From NCBI GenBank assembly GCA_030649945.1, contig JAUSFE010000118.1:28804-92803 (forward strand): a stretch of DNA of 64,000 nucleotides. Reading direction: 5' to 3'. Source of the stretch: Dehalococcoidia bacterium. Lineage in GTDB: Bacteria; Chloroflexota; Dehalococcoidia; SM23-28-2; RBG-16-64-32. A program made the position numbers and the translations under genes. The notes beneath the pieces were generated by a model. It was not told the origin of the DNA. It saw nothing but the letters and a program-made list of their open reading frames with translations, and searched no databases. Of this stretch, positions 30,769 through 40,032 are shown one piece after another; within the stretch, counting starts at the first letter, position 1, and the number at the start of each line of letters is the position of its first letter.

Positions 30769-33483
30769 TTGGCAGTGGAAGAGCGGGAACGGCAGAAAGA
30801 CGCGCTGCAGGAGGTGACCCTGCCGGTGGCGGGCATGACCTGCGCCGCCTGCGTGCGTAAGGTGGAGAAGGCGCTCAAGGGCCTGCCCGGTGTCCAGGAC
30901 GCCACCGTCAACCTGAGCGCGGGCAAGGCCGGCGTCGTCTTTGACCCTGCGGCCTGCGCCGTGGCCGACATGGAGAAGGTGATTGAGGACATCGGCTACG
31001 AGGTGCCGGCCTCCCGCCTGAACCTCCTCGTGCTGGGCATGACCCCCGGCCACTGCGACATCGTCATCGGCAACGCCCTGCGCGCCCTGCCAGGCGTGCG
31101 CGCCGTCACCATCAACCCGGCCACTGACACCGTTTCCGTCGAGTACCTGGAGTCCGCCGTCTCGGCGGCGGCGATCAAGAAGACGGTCCGCAGCCTGGGC
31201 TACGACGTCTCCGAGAAGGGCGAGGGCGAGGATGCCATGGACCGCGAGCGCCAGCTGCGCCAGGCCGAGGTGCGCCGCCAGCTCATCAATATGCTCGTCT
31301 CCTGGCCGCTGGGCGCCATCGTCATGCTGGGCACTTTCAGCGACTACCGGCCGCTCAGCGAGTTCCTGCCCTCCTTCATGAACAACAAGATACTCCTCTT
31401 CGCCCTCACCACGCCGCTGGTCATCGGCCCCGGCCGCCAGTTCTTCGTCAACTCCTGGAACGGCCTGCGCCGCGGCCTCACCGATATGAACCTGCTGTAC
31501 GCCACCGGCATCGGCGCCGCCTACCTCATCGCCGTCATCAACACCTTCTTCCCGGACGCCGGCTTCGGCGGCGAACGCGCCACCTTCTTCGAGGCCGCCG
31601 CCCTCCTGGTCGCCTTCATCGTCCTCGGCCGCTACCTGGAGGCCGTCACCCGCGGCCGCACCTCCCAGGCCATCCGCAACCTGATGAAGCTGCGGCCCAA
31701 GCGCGCCACCGTCATCCGCGATGGCAGGGAAACCGAGGTGCCGGCGGATGAGGTGGAGATCGGCGACGTTTGCCTGGTGCGCCCCGGCGAGAGTGTCCCC
31801 GTGGACGGCGTCGTCCTCGAGGGCTACTCCGCCGTGGACGAGTCCATGGTCACCGGCGAGAGCATCCCCGTGGAGAAGCGCGACGGCGACGAGGTGACCG
31901 GCGGCACACTGAACAAGACCGGCGCCTTCCGCTTCCGGGCCACCCGCGTGGGCGCCGGCACCGCGCTTTCGCAGATCATCAAGCTGGTGGAGGAGGCCCA
32001 GACCACGAAGGCGCCCATCCAGGCGCTGGCAGACAAGGTCGCCGGGCACTTCATCCTCGGCGTGCACGCCCTGGCGCTCGCCGTCTTCCTCTTCTGGTTC
32101 TTCGCCGGCTTCGGCCTCTGGTTCACGGAGGACACCCGCCTGGTGCTGACGCCCTATAAGCTGGAGGACCTCGGCGTCTTCGGCCTGGCGCTGCTCATCT
32201 CCGTCACCGTGCTCGTCATCTCCTGCCCCTGCGCCGTAGGCCTGGCGACGCCCGCGGCGATGATGGCCGGCACCGGCAAGGGCGCCGAGTTCGGCATCCT
32301 CTTCAAGGGCGCCGACGCCGTGGAGGCGACCGCCAGGGTGCGGGTCGTCGTCCTGGACAAGACCGGCACTCTAACGAAGGGCGAACCCTCGGTCACGGAC
32401 GTCCTCGCCGCGCCAAATCCACCTTCCGTGGGCCGGGGCCCCAGCCCCGGCATCACGGCGGACGAGGTCCTGCGCCTGGCCGCCGCCGCCGAAAAGAACT
32501 CCGAGCACCCCCTGGGCGAGGCGATCGTGCGCGGCGCCCAGCAGCGCGGCCTGGACGTGCCGCCGGCCGAGCGCTTCGGCTCCATCCCCGGCCACGGCGT
32601 CGAAGCGACGGTGGAGGGCCGCGAGGTTCTCCTGGGCAACCGCAAGCTGATGGCGGAGCGCGGCATTGACGTCTCGGCGCTCATCGCGGAAGCCGAGCGC
32701 CTGGAGAACGAAGGCAAGACCGTGATGTTCGTCGCCGCCTCTCCGTCTGTCATCCTGAGCCGAGAGGGGGGCGGCACGCAGGCGGCGGAGGGCGCAGGAT
32801 CTGACGCCGGCCACTCTGCACCGCAACTCGCCGGCGTCGTCGCCGTCGCGGACACCATCAAGGACACGTCCGCGCGCGCTATCGGCGAGCTGAAGCGCCT
32901 GGGCCTCCGGGTGGCGATGATGACCGGCGACAACCGCCGCACCGCGGACGCCATTGCCCGCCAGCTGGGCATCGGCCGCGTGCTGGCAGAGGTGCCGCCG
33001 CAGGACAAGGCCGCCGAGGTGCGCAAGCTCCAGGACGAGGGCCAGACGGTCGCCATGGTCGGCGACGGCGTGAACGACGCCCCGGCGCTGGCCCAGGCCA
33101 ACGTGGGCATGGCCATCGGTTCGGGGACGGACGTCGCCAAGGAGACCGGCCACGTCATCCTCATCCGCGACGACATCCTGGACGTGGTAGCGGCCGTGCA
33201 GGTGGCGCGGGCCACCATGCGGCTGGTGAAGCAGAACCTGTTCTGGGCCTTCGGCTACAATGCGGCGGCGATCCCGCTGGGAGCGGGCCTTCTTTACCCC
33301 TTCTTCTCGCAGGTCGTCAGCCCGGAGCTGGCCGCGCTGCTGATGGCCACGAGCAGCCTCTCCGTGACGATGAACACCCTGCGCATGCGCGGTTACCGCC
33401 CGCCCATCAAGCGCGGGCCGTCTGCGCCCTCGCCCGAGCGAGTGGAGCGCGAGCGAGAACCGTTGCTGGAGGCGGGATCATGA
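30769..33483 (+). CDS. copA: copper-translocating P-type ATPase
   Basis: Two N-terminal HMA-like domains (GMTCAAC), [40 protein letters not shown] start. Confidence 0.96.
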   Translation: MAVEERERQKDALQEVTLPVAGMTCAACVRKVEKALKGLPGVQDATVNLSAGKAGVVFDPAACAVADMEKVIEDIGYEVPASRLNLLVLGMTPGHCDIVIGNALRALPGVRAVTINPATDTVSVEYLESAVSAAAIKKTVRSLGYDVSEKGEGEDAMDRERQLRQAEVRRQLINMLVSWPLGAIVMLGTFSDYRPLSEFLPSFMNNKILLFALTTPLVIGPGRQFFVNSWNGLRRGLTDMNLLYATGIGAAYLIAVINTFFPDAGFGGERATFFEAAALLVAFIVLGRYLEAVTRGRTSQAIRNLMKLRPKRATVIRDGRETEVPADEVEIGDVCLVRPGESVPVDGVVLEGYSAVDESMVTGESIPVEKRDGDEVTGGTLNKTGAFRFRATRVGAGTALSQIIKLVEEAQTTKAPIQALADKVAGHFILGVHALALAVFLFWFFAGFGLWFTEDTRLVLTPYKLEDLGVFGLALLISVTVLVISCPCAVGLATPAAMMAGTGKGAEFGILFKGADAVEATARVRVVVLDKTGTLTKGEPSVTDVLAAPNPPSVGRGPSPGITADEVLRLAAAAEKNSEHPLGEAIVRGAQQRGLDVPPAERFGSIPGHGVEATVEGREVLLGNRKLMAERGIDVSALIAEAERLENEGKTVMFVAASPSVILSREGGGTQAAEGAGSDAGHSAPQLAGVVAVADTIKDTSARAIGELKRLGLRVAMMTGDNRRTADAIARQLGIGRVLAEVPPQDKAAEVRKLQDEGQTVAMVGDGVNDAPALAQANVGMAIGSGTDVAKETGHVILIRDDILDVVAAVQVARATMRLVKQNLFWAFGYNAAAIPLGAGLLYPFFSQVVSPELAALLMATSSLSVTMNTLRMRGYRPPIKRGPSAPSPERVEREREPLLEAGS

Positions 33484-33695
33484 GACTTGACGCGAAAGAC
33501 GCCGCCCGCTTGAGCGCGGCCGTCTACACCAGCATCGCCATGCTGGCGGCGCTGGCCTTTTTCCTGGTGACGCTCCTGACCGGCGATTACAGCTGGGTCG
33601 CCCGCATCGGCGGCGCCGTCTGGGTGTTCGGCCTGAGCATGATCATCCTCATGCCCACGGTCACGCCGTGGATCAGACGCCGGCTGGGAGGTTAG
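33480..33695 (+). CDS. small membrane protein
   Basis: 71 aa, two predicted TM segments, ATGA overlap with copA. Confidence 0.55.
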   Translation: MRLDAKDAARLSAAVYTSIAMLAALAFFLVTLLTGDYSWVARIGGAVWVFGLSMIILMPTVTPWIRRRLGG

Positions 33696-33697
33696 CG

Positions 33698-34390
33698 ATG
33701 GGCACAAGCGAGACCATCCAGACCCAGAAGCGCTACGACCGCCAGGCGTGGCTCTACGACCTGAAGGAGTGGCCGGTGGAGTTCGCCTTCAAGCCGCTGC
33801 GCCGGCGGCTCTGGAGCGAGGTGCGCGGCAACCTCGTCCTGGAGATCGGCGTTGGCACCGGTAAGAACTTCTCGCATCATCCTCCGGGCGCCAGGGTCCT
33901 CGGGATAGACATCAGCCCGCAGATGCTGGCGCGGGCCGCCCGCCGCGCTCGGCGTCTCGGCCGCGACATAGACCTGGTCCTCGCCGACGCCCAGCGGCTG
34001 CCCTTCCGGGACGGGGTCTTCGATGCCGCAGCGGCGACGTTCGTCTTCTGTTCCGTCCCGGACCCGGTCGCCGGCCTTCAGGAAGCGCGACGTGTTGTGA
34101 CCGGCGGCGGCCGCATCCACCTCGCGGAGCACGTGCGCGCCAGAAATCGCGTGGCGGGCTGGATTATGGACCGGCTGAACCCCATCGTCGTGCGCATGAT
34201 GGGCGCCAACATCAACCGCGATACCGTTGCGAACGTGACGACAGCAGGGATCGGGATCGATGGCGTGCAGTCTCGCGCGTTCGGCATCATCAAGCTGATC
34301 CGCGGCGCCAGGACGCAGAAGCAGTCGGAGAGCGCACGGCAGCGGGAACGGATGGGAAGGGCGGTAAGCAGCGATGTTTCACGAGGCTGA
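33698..34390 (+). CDS. class I SAM-dependent methyltransferase
   Basis: LVLEIGVGTGKNFSHHPPGARVLGIDISPQML. Confidence 0.83.
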   Translation: MGTSETIQTQKRYDRQAWLYDLKEWPVEFAFKPLRRRLWSEVRGNLVLEIGVGTGKNFSHHPPGARVLGIDISPQMLARAARRARRLGRDIDLVLADAQRLPFRDGVFDAAAATFVFCSVPDPVAGLQEARRVVTGGGRIHLAEHVRARNRVAGWIMDRLNPIVVRMMGANINRDTVANVTTAGIGIDGVQSRAFGIIKLIRGARTQKQSESARQRERMGRAVSSDVSRG

Positions 34391-34631
34391 TGGCATGGGC
34401 TGGTGGATGCTCTGGGGCGGGCTGATGATGGTTCTGTTCTGGGGCGGCATCATCGCCCTGGCCGTTTGGGCGGTGCAGGGCCTGGGCCGAAGGGAGACGG
34501 GCGCGCCGCAGCCGCCATCTGTCGAGCCGCCGGCCGGTCGCGCCCTGGACATCGCCAAAGAGCGCTATGCGCGGGGCGAGATGAGCCGCGAGCAATTCGA
34601 AGAAGTACGACGGACCCTGGAACAGAGTTAG
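34374..34631 (+). CDS. SHOCT-domain small membrane protein
   Basis: TM segment plus ALDIAKERYARGEMSREQFEEVRRTL. Confidence 0.75.
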   Translation: MFHEADGMGWWMLWGGLMMVLFWGGIIALAVWAVQGLGRRETGAPQPPSVEPPAGRALDIAKERYARGEMSREQFEEVRRTLEQS

Positions 34632-34675
34632 TTAAATGGTAGCGGCATTCATTCAGTCAGGAGGAGCGGACATTC

Positions 34676-35152
34676 GTGAAACGGATAATCATGCGGTTAG
34701 TGCTGCCGCTCGTGGCGGCGATTGGGTTCATTGCGGTAGCGGCAGCGTGTGGGGGTGGCGGAGATGACAAGAAGACTGGAGACAGCAGTGGAAGCGGTGT
34801 CCAGGAGGTCACCGTCAAGATGACCGACCTGGTGACCTTCCAGCCCGCCGAGGTCAGGGTCGAGGCCGGGAGGCCCGTGCGCCTCACCGTCGACAACAGC
34901 GAGAGCGCCGCGGTCCACGATCTCACCGTCGCGGAGATGCCCGTCATGGACGTGCTCTCTTCGGGCGCGGCCGGGGGGATGGGCCATGCGGGCATGGATG
35001 TCGGCGCGGAGTACGACCTGCACATTGCCCTGGACGGCGGCGGCGTCGGCGCCCTCGAGTTCACTCCCACCCAGTCCGGCGAGTACGTGTTCATCTGCAC
35101 AGTCCCCGGCCACGAACAGGCCGGGATGACGGGGAAGCTCATCGTGGTGTAG
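34676..35152 (+). CDS. cupredoxin-domain lipoprotein
   Basis: Lipobox AVAAAC; TFQPAEVRVEAGRPVRLTVDN...VHDLTV...YVFICTVPGHEQAGMTGKLIV with His, Cys, His, Met ligands. Confidence 0.85.
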   Translation: MKRIIMRLVLPLVAAIGFIAVAAACGGGGDDKKTGDSSGSGVQEVTVKMTDLVTFQPAEVRVEAGRPVRLTVDNSESAAVHDLTVAEMPVMDVLSSGAAGGMGHAGMDVGAEYDLHIALDGGGVGALEFTPTQSGEYVFICTVPGHEQAGMTGKLIVV

Positions 35153-35195
35153 AAGGCGCCTCGGCGCCTTTGGGCGGGCCGCCAGAACGGTAGAG

Positions 35196-35699
35196 ATGCG
35201 AGAGGCCCTCGCGGAGCGAATAAGGGAAAGAACGGGACGACGTCCCTGGACTGCCCGTTTAGCCTCGATCGCCCCGGTCGGCCCCGGCAGCCTGGCCGGG
35301 CTGGCCATCGCCGGCCTGTTGGCTGCACTCATCGCGGCCGCTTGCGGAGGCGACGGCGTGCAGGACGTCACCGTCAAGATGACGGCCCGGGTGACCTTCC
35401 AGCCCGCCGAGATCAGGGCCGAGGCCGGGAGGCCCGTGCGCCTCACCGTCGACAACGGCGAGAGCACCTCGGTCCATACTCTCACCGTCGCCGAGATGCC
35501 GGTCAGGGACGTGCTCTCTTCGGGCGCGGCCCGGGGGATGGGCTATGCCGGCACGGAGTACGACCTGCACATCGCCCTGGAGGCCGGCGGCGTCGGCACC
35601 CTCGAGTTCACCCCCACCCAGTCGGGCGAGTACGTGTTCATCTGCATAGTCTTCGGCCACGCACAGGCCGGGATGACGGGGAAGCTCATCGTGGAGTAG
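35196..35699 (+). CDS. chimeric cupredoxin-domain protein (tandem duplicate)
   Basis: N-terminus matches the 35743 membrane protein, C-terminus matches the 34676 cupredoxin; keeps FICIVFGHAQAGM ligands. Confidence 0.83.
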   Translation: MREALAERIRERTGRRPWTARLASIAPVGPGSLAGLAIAGLLAALIAAACGGDGVQDVTVKMTARVTFQPAEIRAEAGRPVRLTVDNGESTSVHTLTVAEMPVRDVLSSGAARGMGYAGTEYDLHIALEAGGVGTLEFTPTQSGEYVFICIVFGHAQAGMTGKLIVE

Positions 35700-35742
35700 A
35701 AGGCGTGTCGGCGCCATTTGGCGGGCCGCCAGAACGGTAGAG

Positions 35743-36273
35743 ATGCAAGACGTCCTCGCGGAGCGAATAAGGGAACGAACGGGACGAAGTCCCTGGACTG
35801 CCCGTTTAGCCTGGGTCGCGCCGGTTGGCGCCGGCCTCCTGGCCGGGCTCGCGCTGGTCGCACTGTACTTGGGCCTCGTCGCCTGGGCCCAGGGATTCGG
35901 CCACGCGCGGGAGCTGCTGTGGGATGACCGCTACTTTGTGGCGGCGATCGCCAGTGGGTTCGGCCTGCAGGCGGGCCTCTTCGTGTACGTGCGGCGGCTC
36001 CTCTCGCGCCGAGGGCGGGGCTCCGCCGCCGCCGCCACGGCGACAGGCACGGGGACATCCAGCGCGGCCATGATCGCCTGCTGCGCGCATCATGTGACGG
36101 ATGCGCTGCCGCTGCTGGGCCTGTCCGGCGCCGCCATCTTCCTGAACGACTACCGCATACCGTTGATGGCCGCGGGCCTGGCCGTGAACGCGGCGGGCGT
36201 CGCCTTCATGGCGCGGGCGGTCATCGTCCAGAGACGCCGTCTGGCGGCGGAGGCAGCGCCGTGCGCTGGATAG
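35743..36273 (+). CDS. multi-TM membrane protein with CC/HH motif
   Basis: 176 aa; AAMIACCAHHVTDALPLLGLSGAAIFLNDYRIPLM. Confidence 0.6.
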   Translation: MQDVLAERIRERTGRSPWTARLAWVAPVGAGLLAGLALVALYLGLVAWAQGFGHARELLWDDRYFVAAIASGFGLQAGLFVYVRRLLSRRGRGSAAAATATGTGTSSAAMIACCAHHVTDALPLLGLSGAAIFLNDYRIPLMAAGLAVNAAGVAFMARAVIVQRRRLAAEAAPCAG

Positions 36274-36731
36274 CCCTCGCCGGCGTGGCGGTCCTCGCTC
36301 TGGTCGCGGCCGCCTGTTCGTCCGGTGACGCCGGTCAGCCCGACCCGGCGGACAGTCCGGGCGTGTCGGCTCAGCTTACGCAATCGGCGGAGGCCGGAGG
36401 CATCACCGTCGAGGCGACGTGGCTGACCGGGGACAATGGGGATGGCGTGGAGGCGGATCTGAGCGGGTATCCCCTGGCCCAATTCGTTCTGCTGGACATC
36501 AAGCTCGACACGCACTCCGGGGATCTGGAGTCGGTCAACATGGAGCAGGCTGCCGGTCTGGAGCAGGCCGGGGTGGCCGCGAGACCGGAGGCCTGGGTGA
36601 GCGAGGCGGATGATTCGCACCACCGCGAGGGCGTCCTCGTGTTTCGGCGCGATCTGAAGGGCGGCCCGGTCACGCTGGCGATCGATCTCGGCGGCAAGCA
36701 AGTTGAGTTGCTCTGGCGGACGCAACCTTAG
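36261..36731 (+). CDS. putative lipoprotein
   Basis: Signal peptide and lipobox VAAAC; no recognised domain. Confidence 0.55.
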   Translation: MRWIALAGVAVLALVAAACSSGDAGQPDPADSPGVSAQLTQSAEAGGITVEATWLTGDNGDGVEADLSGYPLAQFVLLDIKLDTHSGDLESVNMEQAAGLEQAGVAARPEAWVSEADDSHHREGVLVFRRDLKGGPVTLAIDLGGKQVELLWRTQP

Positions 36732-36752
36732 GACACGTTGAAGGAGGACCGC

Positions 36753-37067
36753 ATGCTGACACTAACCGATACGGCAAGGCGCCAGTTGCAGGTGGCCATA
36801 GACGAAGGTGAGATCGGGCCGTCCAAGCTACGGGTCTTCATTGACCACCGTTGCCACTGCGGGAAGGCGCACTTCAGCCTGGCCTTGGCGGACGGCCCGG
36901 CCGACGGCGACACCGCCTTCGAGGTCGGCGGCATTCCCTTCGTCGCCGATGGAGATACCGCGCCGGAGCTGCCGTCCGTGGAGATCGACTTTGTGGAGAC
37001 GGTATGGACCAAGGGGTTCACGCTCCGAAACACCGGCCATCAGTGCGGATCGCACATGATGGCGTGA
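36753..37067 (+). CDS. HesB/IscA-like protein
   Basis: MLTLTDTARRQLQVAID...DHRCHCGKAHFSLALADGP...PFVAD, IscA-like layout with atypical Cys positions. Confidence 0.7.
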   Translation: MLTLTDTARRQLQVAIDEGEIGPSKLRVFIDHRCHCGKAHFSLALADGPADGDTAFEVGGIPFVADGDTAPELPSVEIDFVETVWTKGFTLRNTGHQCGSHMMA

Positions 37068-37109
37068 TGCCGGGCGGCAAGGCCCAGCGACGTGTGGAAA
37101 GGAGGAGCG

Positions 37110-37259
37110 ATGGCTAGAGACCCTGTCTGCGGCATGGAAGTGGACGCGGCGAAAGCCACTGGTTCGTCGGCATATCGTGGGGTTACCTACTACTTCTGCG
37201 CCCCTGCGTGCAAGAAGGCCTTCGACGCTGGTCCCGAGAAGTATGCGGGGAAGGGCTAG
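37110..37259 (+). CDS. YHS-domain small protein (49 aa)
   Basis: MARDPVCGMEVDAAKATGSSAYRGVTYYFCAPACKKAFDAGPEKYAGKG; RBS aaaggagg; absent from ORF track because of length. Confidence 0.85.
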   Translation: MARDPVCGMEVDAAKATGSSAYRGVTYYFCAPACKKAFDAGPEKYAGKG

Positions 37260-37266
37260 CGGGGGC

Positions 37267-37716
37267 TTGAGCGCCCTCAGCCGCTCCGGCCTGCGGTTCT
37301 TGGCGGTGATCGCGTTCGTCGCCGCGGCGGGCCTGTTCGCCGCCTGTAGCGGCGGCGGCGGACCCTCGACTGCGCCGGGGCTCGTCCTCGACGCCGCCGC
37401 CTTCGACCTGGGCGAGATACCGACTGACCAGACCGTGGAGCGCACCGTCCCCTTCGCGAACGACGGCCGGGAGCCGCTCAAGGTATCGATCGTGAAGGTG
37501 CGGCCTGCGCCCAACGCTGCCTGCGGCTGCGGAGTCGAAGGCTCAGAGGTGAGGCCGGAGGTGGTGGACCCGGGCCAGCGCGGGGAACTCGTATTCAAGC
37601 TGCGCGCCCCGGAGGGCATGCCGAACATGCAGGACGTAATGCTGGCGGAGCTGGCGAGCAATGATCCGGATCAGCCCAGTCTGACGATTTCGCTGGTCTT
37701 CCAAATGGCCCCGTGA
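37267..37716 (+). CDS. DUF1573-type lipoprotein
   Basis: TTG start; signal/lipobox LFAACSGG; FDLGEIPTDQTVERTVPFANDGREPLKV. Confidence 0.78.
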   Translation: MSALSRSGLRFLAVIAFVAAAGLFAACSGGGGPSTAPGLVLDAAAFDLGEIPTDQTVERTVPFANDGREPLKVSIVKVRPAPNAACGCGVEGSEVRPEVVDPGQRGELVFKLRAPEGMPNMQDVMLAELASNDPDQPSLTISLVFQMAP

Positions 37717-37735
37717 CTTTAGTGGAGGCGTGACG

Positions 37736-38356
37736 ATGACCAACAAGAAGCGCAAGGCCAGACCCTGGTGGCGGAAGCCCAGGACGCTGCGACGGCTGGC
37801 GATCCTTGTCTTCTCCCTGTTCCTTGTGGGCGGCGGCGCCTGGTACGTCCTGACGGCCGGAGCGGGCCCGCCGCCGCGGTTCATCCAGGACCCGGCGCCC
37901 GCCTTCACCCTGCCGACCACCGGCGGCGGCAGCGTGGCGTCCGCCGATCACCTCGGCAAACACCCCCTCCTGCTTTACTTCAACGAAGGGATGGGCTGAG
38001 GGGCCTGCTGGGACCAGATCGTGGATCTGGAAGCAGACTGGGGCCGGTTCAGCGCGCTGGACGTACAGCTCGTGAGCATCATGGTGGACCCGCTCTCACA
38101 GCTCGACCGGGAAGCGAAGGACAGGGGCATAACCGGTATCGTCGCCTCCGATCCGGACAAGAAAGTGTCCGAGTCCTACGATGCGATGCAGGCCAGCATG
38201 CACCCCGGCGTGAAGCCGGGCCATACCTTCGTCCTGGTTAACGAGCGCGGGAAGATCATCTGGCGCTGGGACTGGATTGGCCACGGCAAGCCGATGTACA
38301 TGGAGGTGCAAGAACTGTACGATGCTGTCTCGGAATGGCTCCAGAACGCGGGCTGA
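37736..38356 (+). CDS. thioredoxin-fold (AhpC/TSA-TlpA-like) protein with in-frame UGA at the active site: candidate selenoprotein
   Basis: Continuous frame 2 translation ...LLLYFNEGMG-U-GACWDQIVDLEADWGRF...; the track splits it into 37730-37999 and 38021-38356, both in the same frame. Confidence 0.78.
37997..38045 (+). promoter_or_regulatory. candidate bacterial SECIS element
   Basis: UGA 37997-37999; CTGCT(38005)-CCAGATC(38014)-GTG-GATCTGG(38024)-AGCAG(38032) stem-loop, G-first apical loop 21 nt after the UGA. Confidence 0.65.
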
Positions 38357-38386
38357 ACCTCCATGCAGAGGGGCCATACGCGGCCG

Positions 38387-38485
38387 GTCGCTGACCGCTG
38401 ACCGCAGACCACTGACCCGCTGACCGCCGCCCGCTGACCCCGCAGGCCGGCCCTTTGACCCTCTGCCCCGTGACCCTTTGACCCC
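38387..38485. repeat. degenerate short tandem repeat (gctgacc-type)
   Basis: cgctgaccgctgaccgcagaccactgacccgctgaccgcc...tttgaccctctgccccgtgaccctttgacccc. Confidence 0.8.
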
Positions 38486-38490
38486 GTCCG

Positions 38491-39714
38491 CTAGTACGTA
38501 TCGTTGCAGAACGGCCCGTGGCTCACCGCGAACGCGTCCGCCATCTCCGCCAGCGCCTCCGCGCGGTTCACCTTCAGCAGGCCCGCGCCGGCCGCGATCT
38601 CCGGGCGCAGGTAGCCCGTGAAGATGGGCGCCAGCGTGTTCGCCGTCAGCTCCACGTCCGCCCCGCCCTCGGCGCGGCTCGCCGTCATCCGCCCTTCAAT
38701 CGCCTCCACCCGCCAGGCGCCCTCGTTCCAGGGCGCGCTCGCGTCCGCGATGCGCATGGTGAAGACCGGGCGCCCGTCGCCGCTGTACGGCCGCAGCGCC
38801 AGTGCCCGCTCCATGTCCACGACGCGCAGCATCGCCCCCTCCGCCCGCGTCTCCCCGATCCGCCAGGGGTCGTCCACCATGTTCGGGAAGGGGTCGTCGC
38901 GCGCCAGCTCGACCGAGATGCGCGTCGCCAGGTCGTGCGTCAGCAAATGCTCCCAGAGGCCGAGGTAAGCGCCGCCCGTGAGCGAGACGAAGTCGCGCAC
39001 CTGGATCTCCCACGGCACGAAGCGCCCGTCTCGCGGCATGGCCGCGGCGTGGTAGACGATGTAGCCCTGGTCGCGCCCCGCGCCGTCCACCCAGACGAAC
39101 GCCTCGTTGGGCAAGCGCTGGCCGCTGTCCTCCCAGTGGCGCAGCACGGCCTCCCGCCACCACGGCTCCACCCGCAGCAGGGGCCCGTTCCTGGGCCCGG
39201 CGTAGGCCCTGTACACAGCGTCCAGCCGCTGCCAGTCGTCCGGTCCCGCCTGTTCCAGGCTTCCGGGCTCAGCCCGCAGCCGCAGGCGCACATCCTTGGG
39301 GCGGAACTGGAAGTGACGGCGGTCCTCCGCCCGCTCCCAGCCGTACCGGGCGTACAGGGCGTCATGCGGCGTGTAGAGGCCGGACAGCGGCTGCCCGTGC
39401 TCCCGCATCCGCTCCAGCGCCAGCCGCAGCAGCCTGCCCACGTGCCCCTGCCGCCGGTAGGCCGGCAGGCAGGCCACCGGCCCCACGGCCGCGAAGCCGA
39501 TGGCGCCGCCGTTGATCCGCCGCGCCGAGGGTATCGCCCGCACGTCCGCCACCAGCTTCCCGTCCGCGAACGCCCCCACCGTCCACTCCGGCGGGAAGAA
39601 CTGCCGCAGCATCTCCACCCGCTCCGGCGTGGACCTGCCATAGAAAGCGGTCGCCTCCAGGTAGGCGGCCTGCTCGTAGTCGTCTGCGGTCAGCGCGCGG
39701 TACTCGGTGCTCAT
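38491..39714 (-). CDS. GNAT family N-acetyltransferase (Eis-like)
   Basis: ACLPAYRRQGHVGRLLRLALERMREHGQPLSGLYTPHDALYARYGWERA; C-terminal sterol-carrier-like region; ATG 39714. Confidence 0.85.
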   Translation of the reverse strand: MSTEYRALTADDYEQAAYLEATAFYGRSTPERVEMLRQFFPPEWTVGAFADGKLVADVRAIPSARRINGGAIGFAAVGPVACLPAYRRQGHVGRLLRLALERMREHGQPLSGLYTPHDALYARYGWERAEDRRHFQFRPKDVRLRLRAEPGSLEQAGPDDWQRLDAVYRAYAGPRNGPLLRVEPWWREAVLRHWEDSGQRLPNEAFVWVDGAGRDQGYIVYHAAAMPRDGRFVPWEIQVRDFVSLTGGAYLGLWEHLLTHDLATRISVELARDDPFPNMVDDPWRIGETRAEGAMLRVVDMERALALRPYSGDGRPVFTMRIADASAPWNEGAWRVEAIEGRMTASRAEGGADVELTANTLAPIFTGYLRPEIAAGAGLLKVNRAEALAEMADAFAVSHGPFCNDTY

Positions 39715-40032
39715 GTCCGGCTCTCGGGGTGAACGGGATGATTTTCGTCGGCGGGACCGCCTGCTGTCAAAGGGGTGGTCTTGGGGCACCACAACCGTTG
39801 CGGTCTCGTGAGAGCCTCGGTCTGTCCTGAGCGAGATGAGGCCCGCAGCGCGTCGCGCACCATCTTCGCGAAGCCCGTCCTGAGCGGAGCCGAAGGGGGA
39901 TCTGGCGGGGAGGATGGGGTGTTGCGTCAGGTGGCCCGCGCCCCGCGCCCCGGCGCCCCACGGCTCGCCACGCCTGCCTCGCGCAACAGCGCGCGGTTTT
40001 GCTTTGTTGCTCCATTGCTCTATTGTTCTACT

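Noticed and set aside
38387-38485. CRISPR array
   Set aside because: Short degenerate tandem heptads without spacers; no cas genes in the window.
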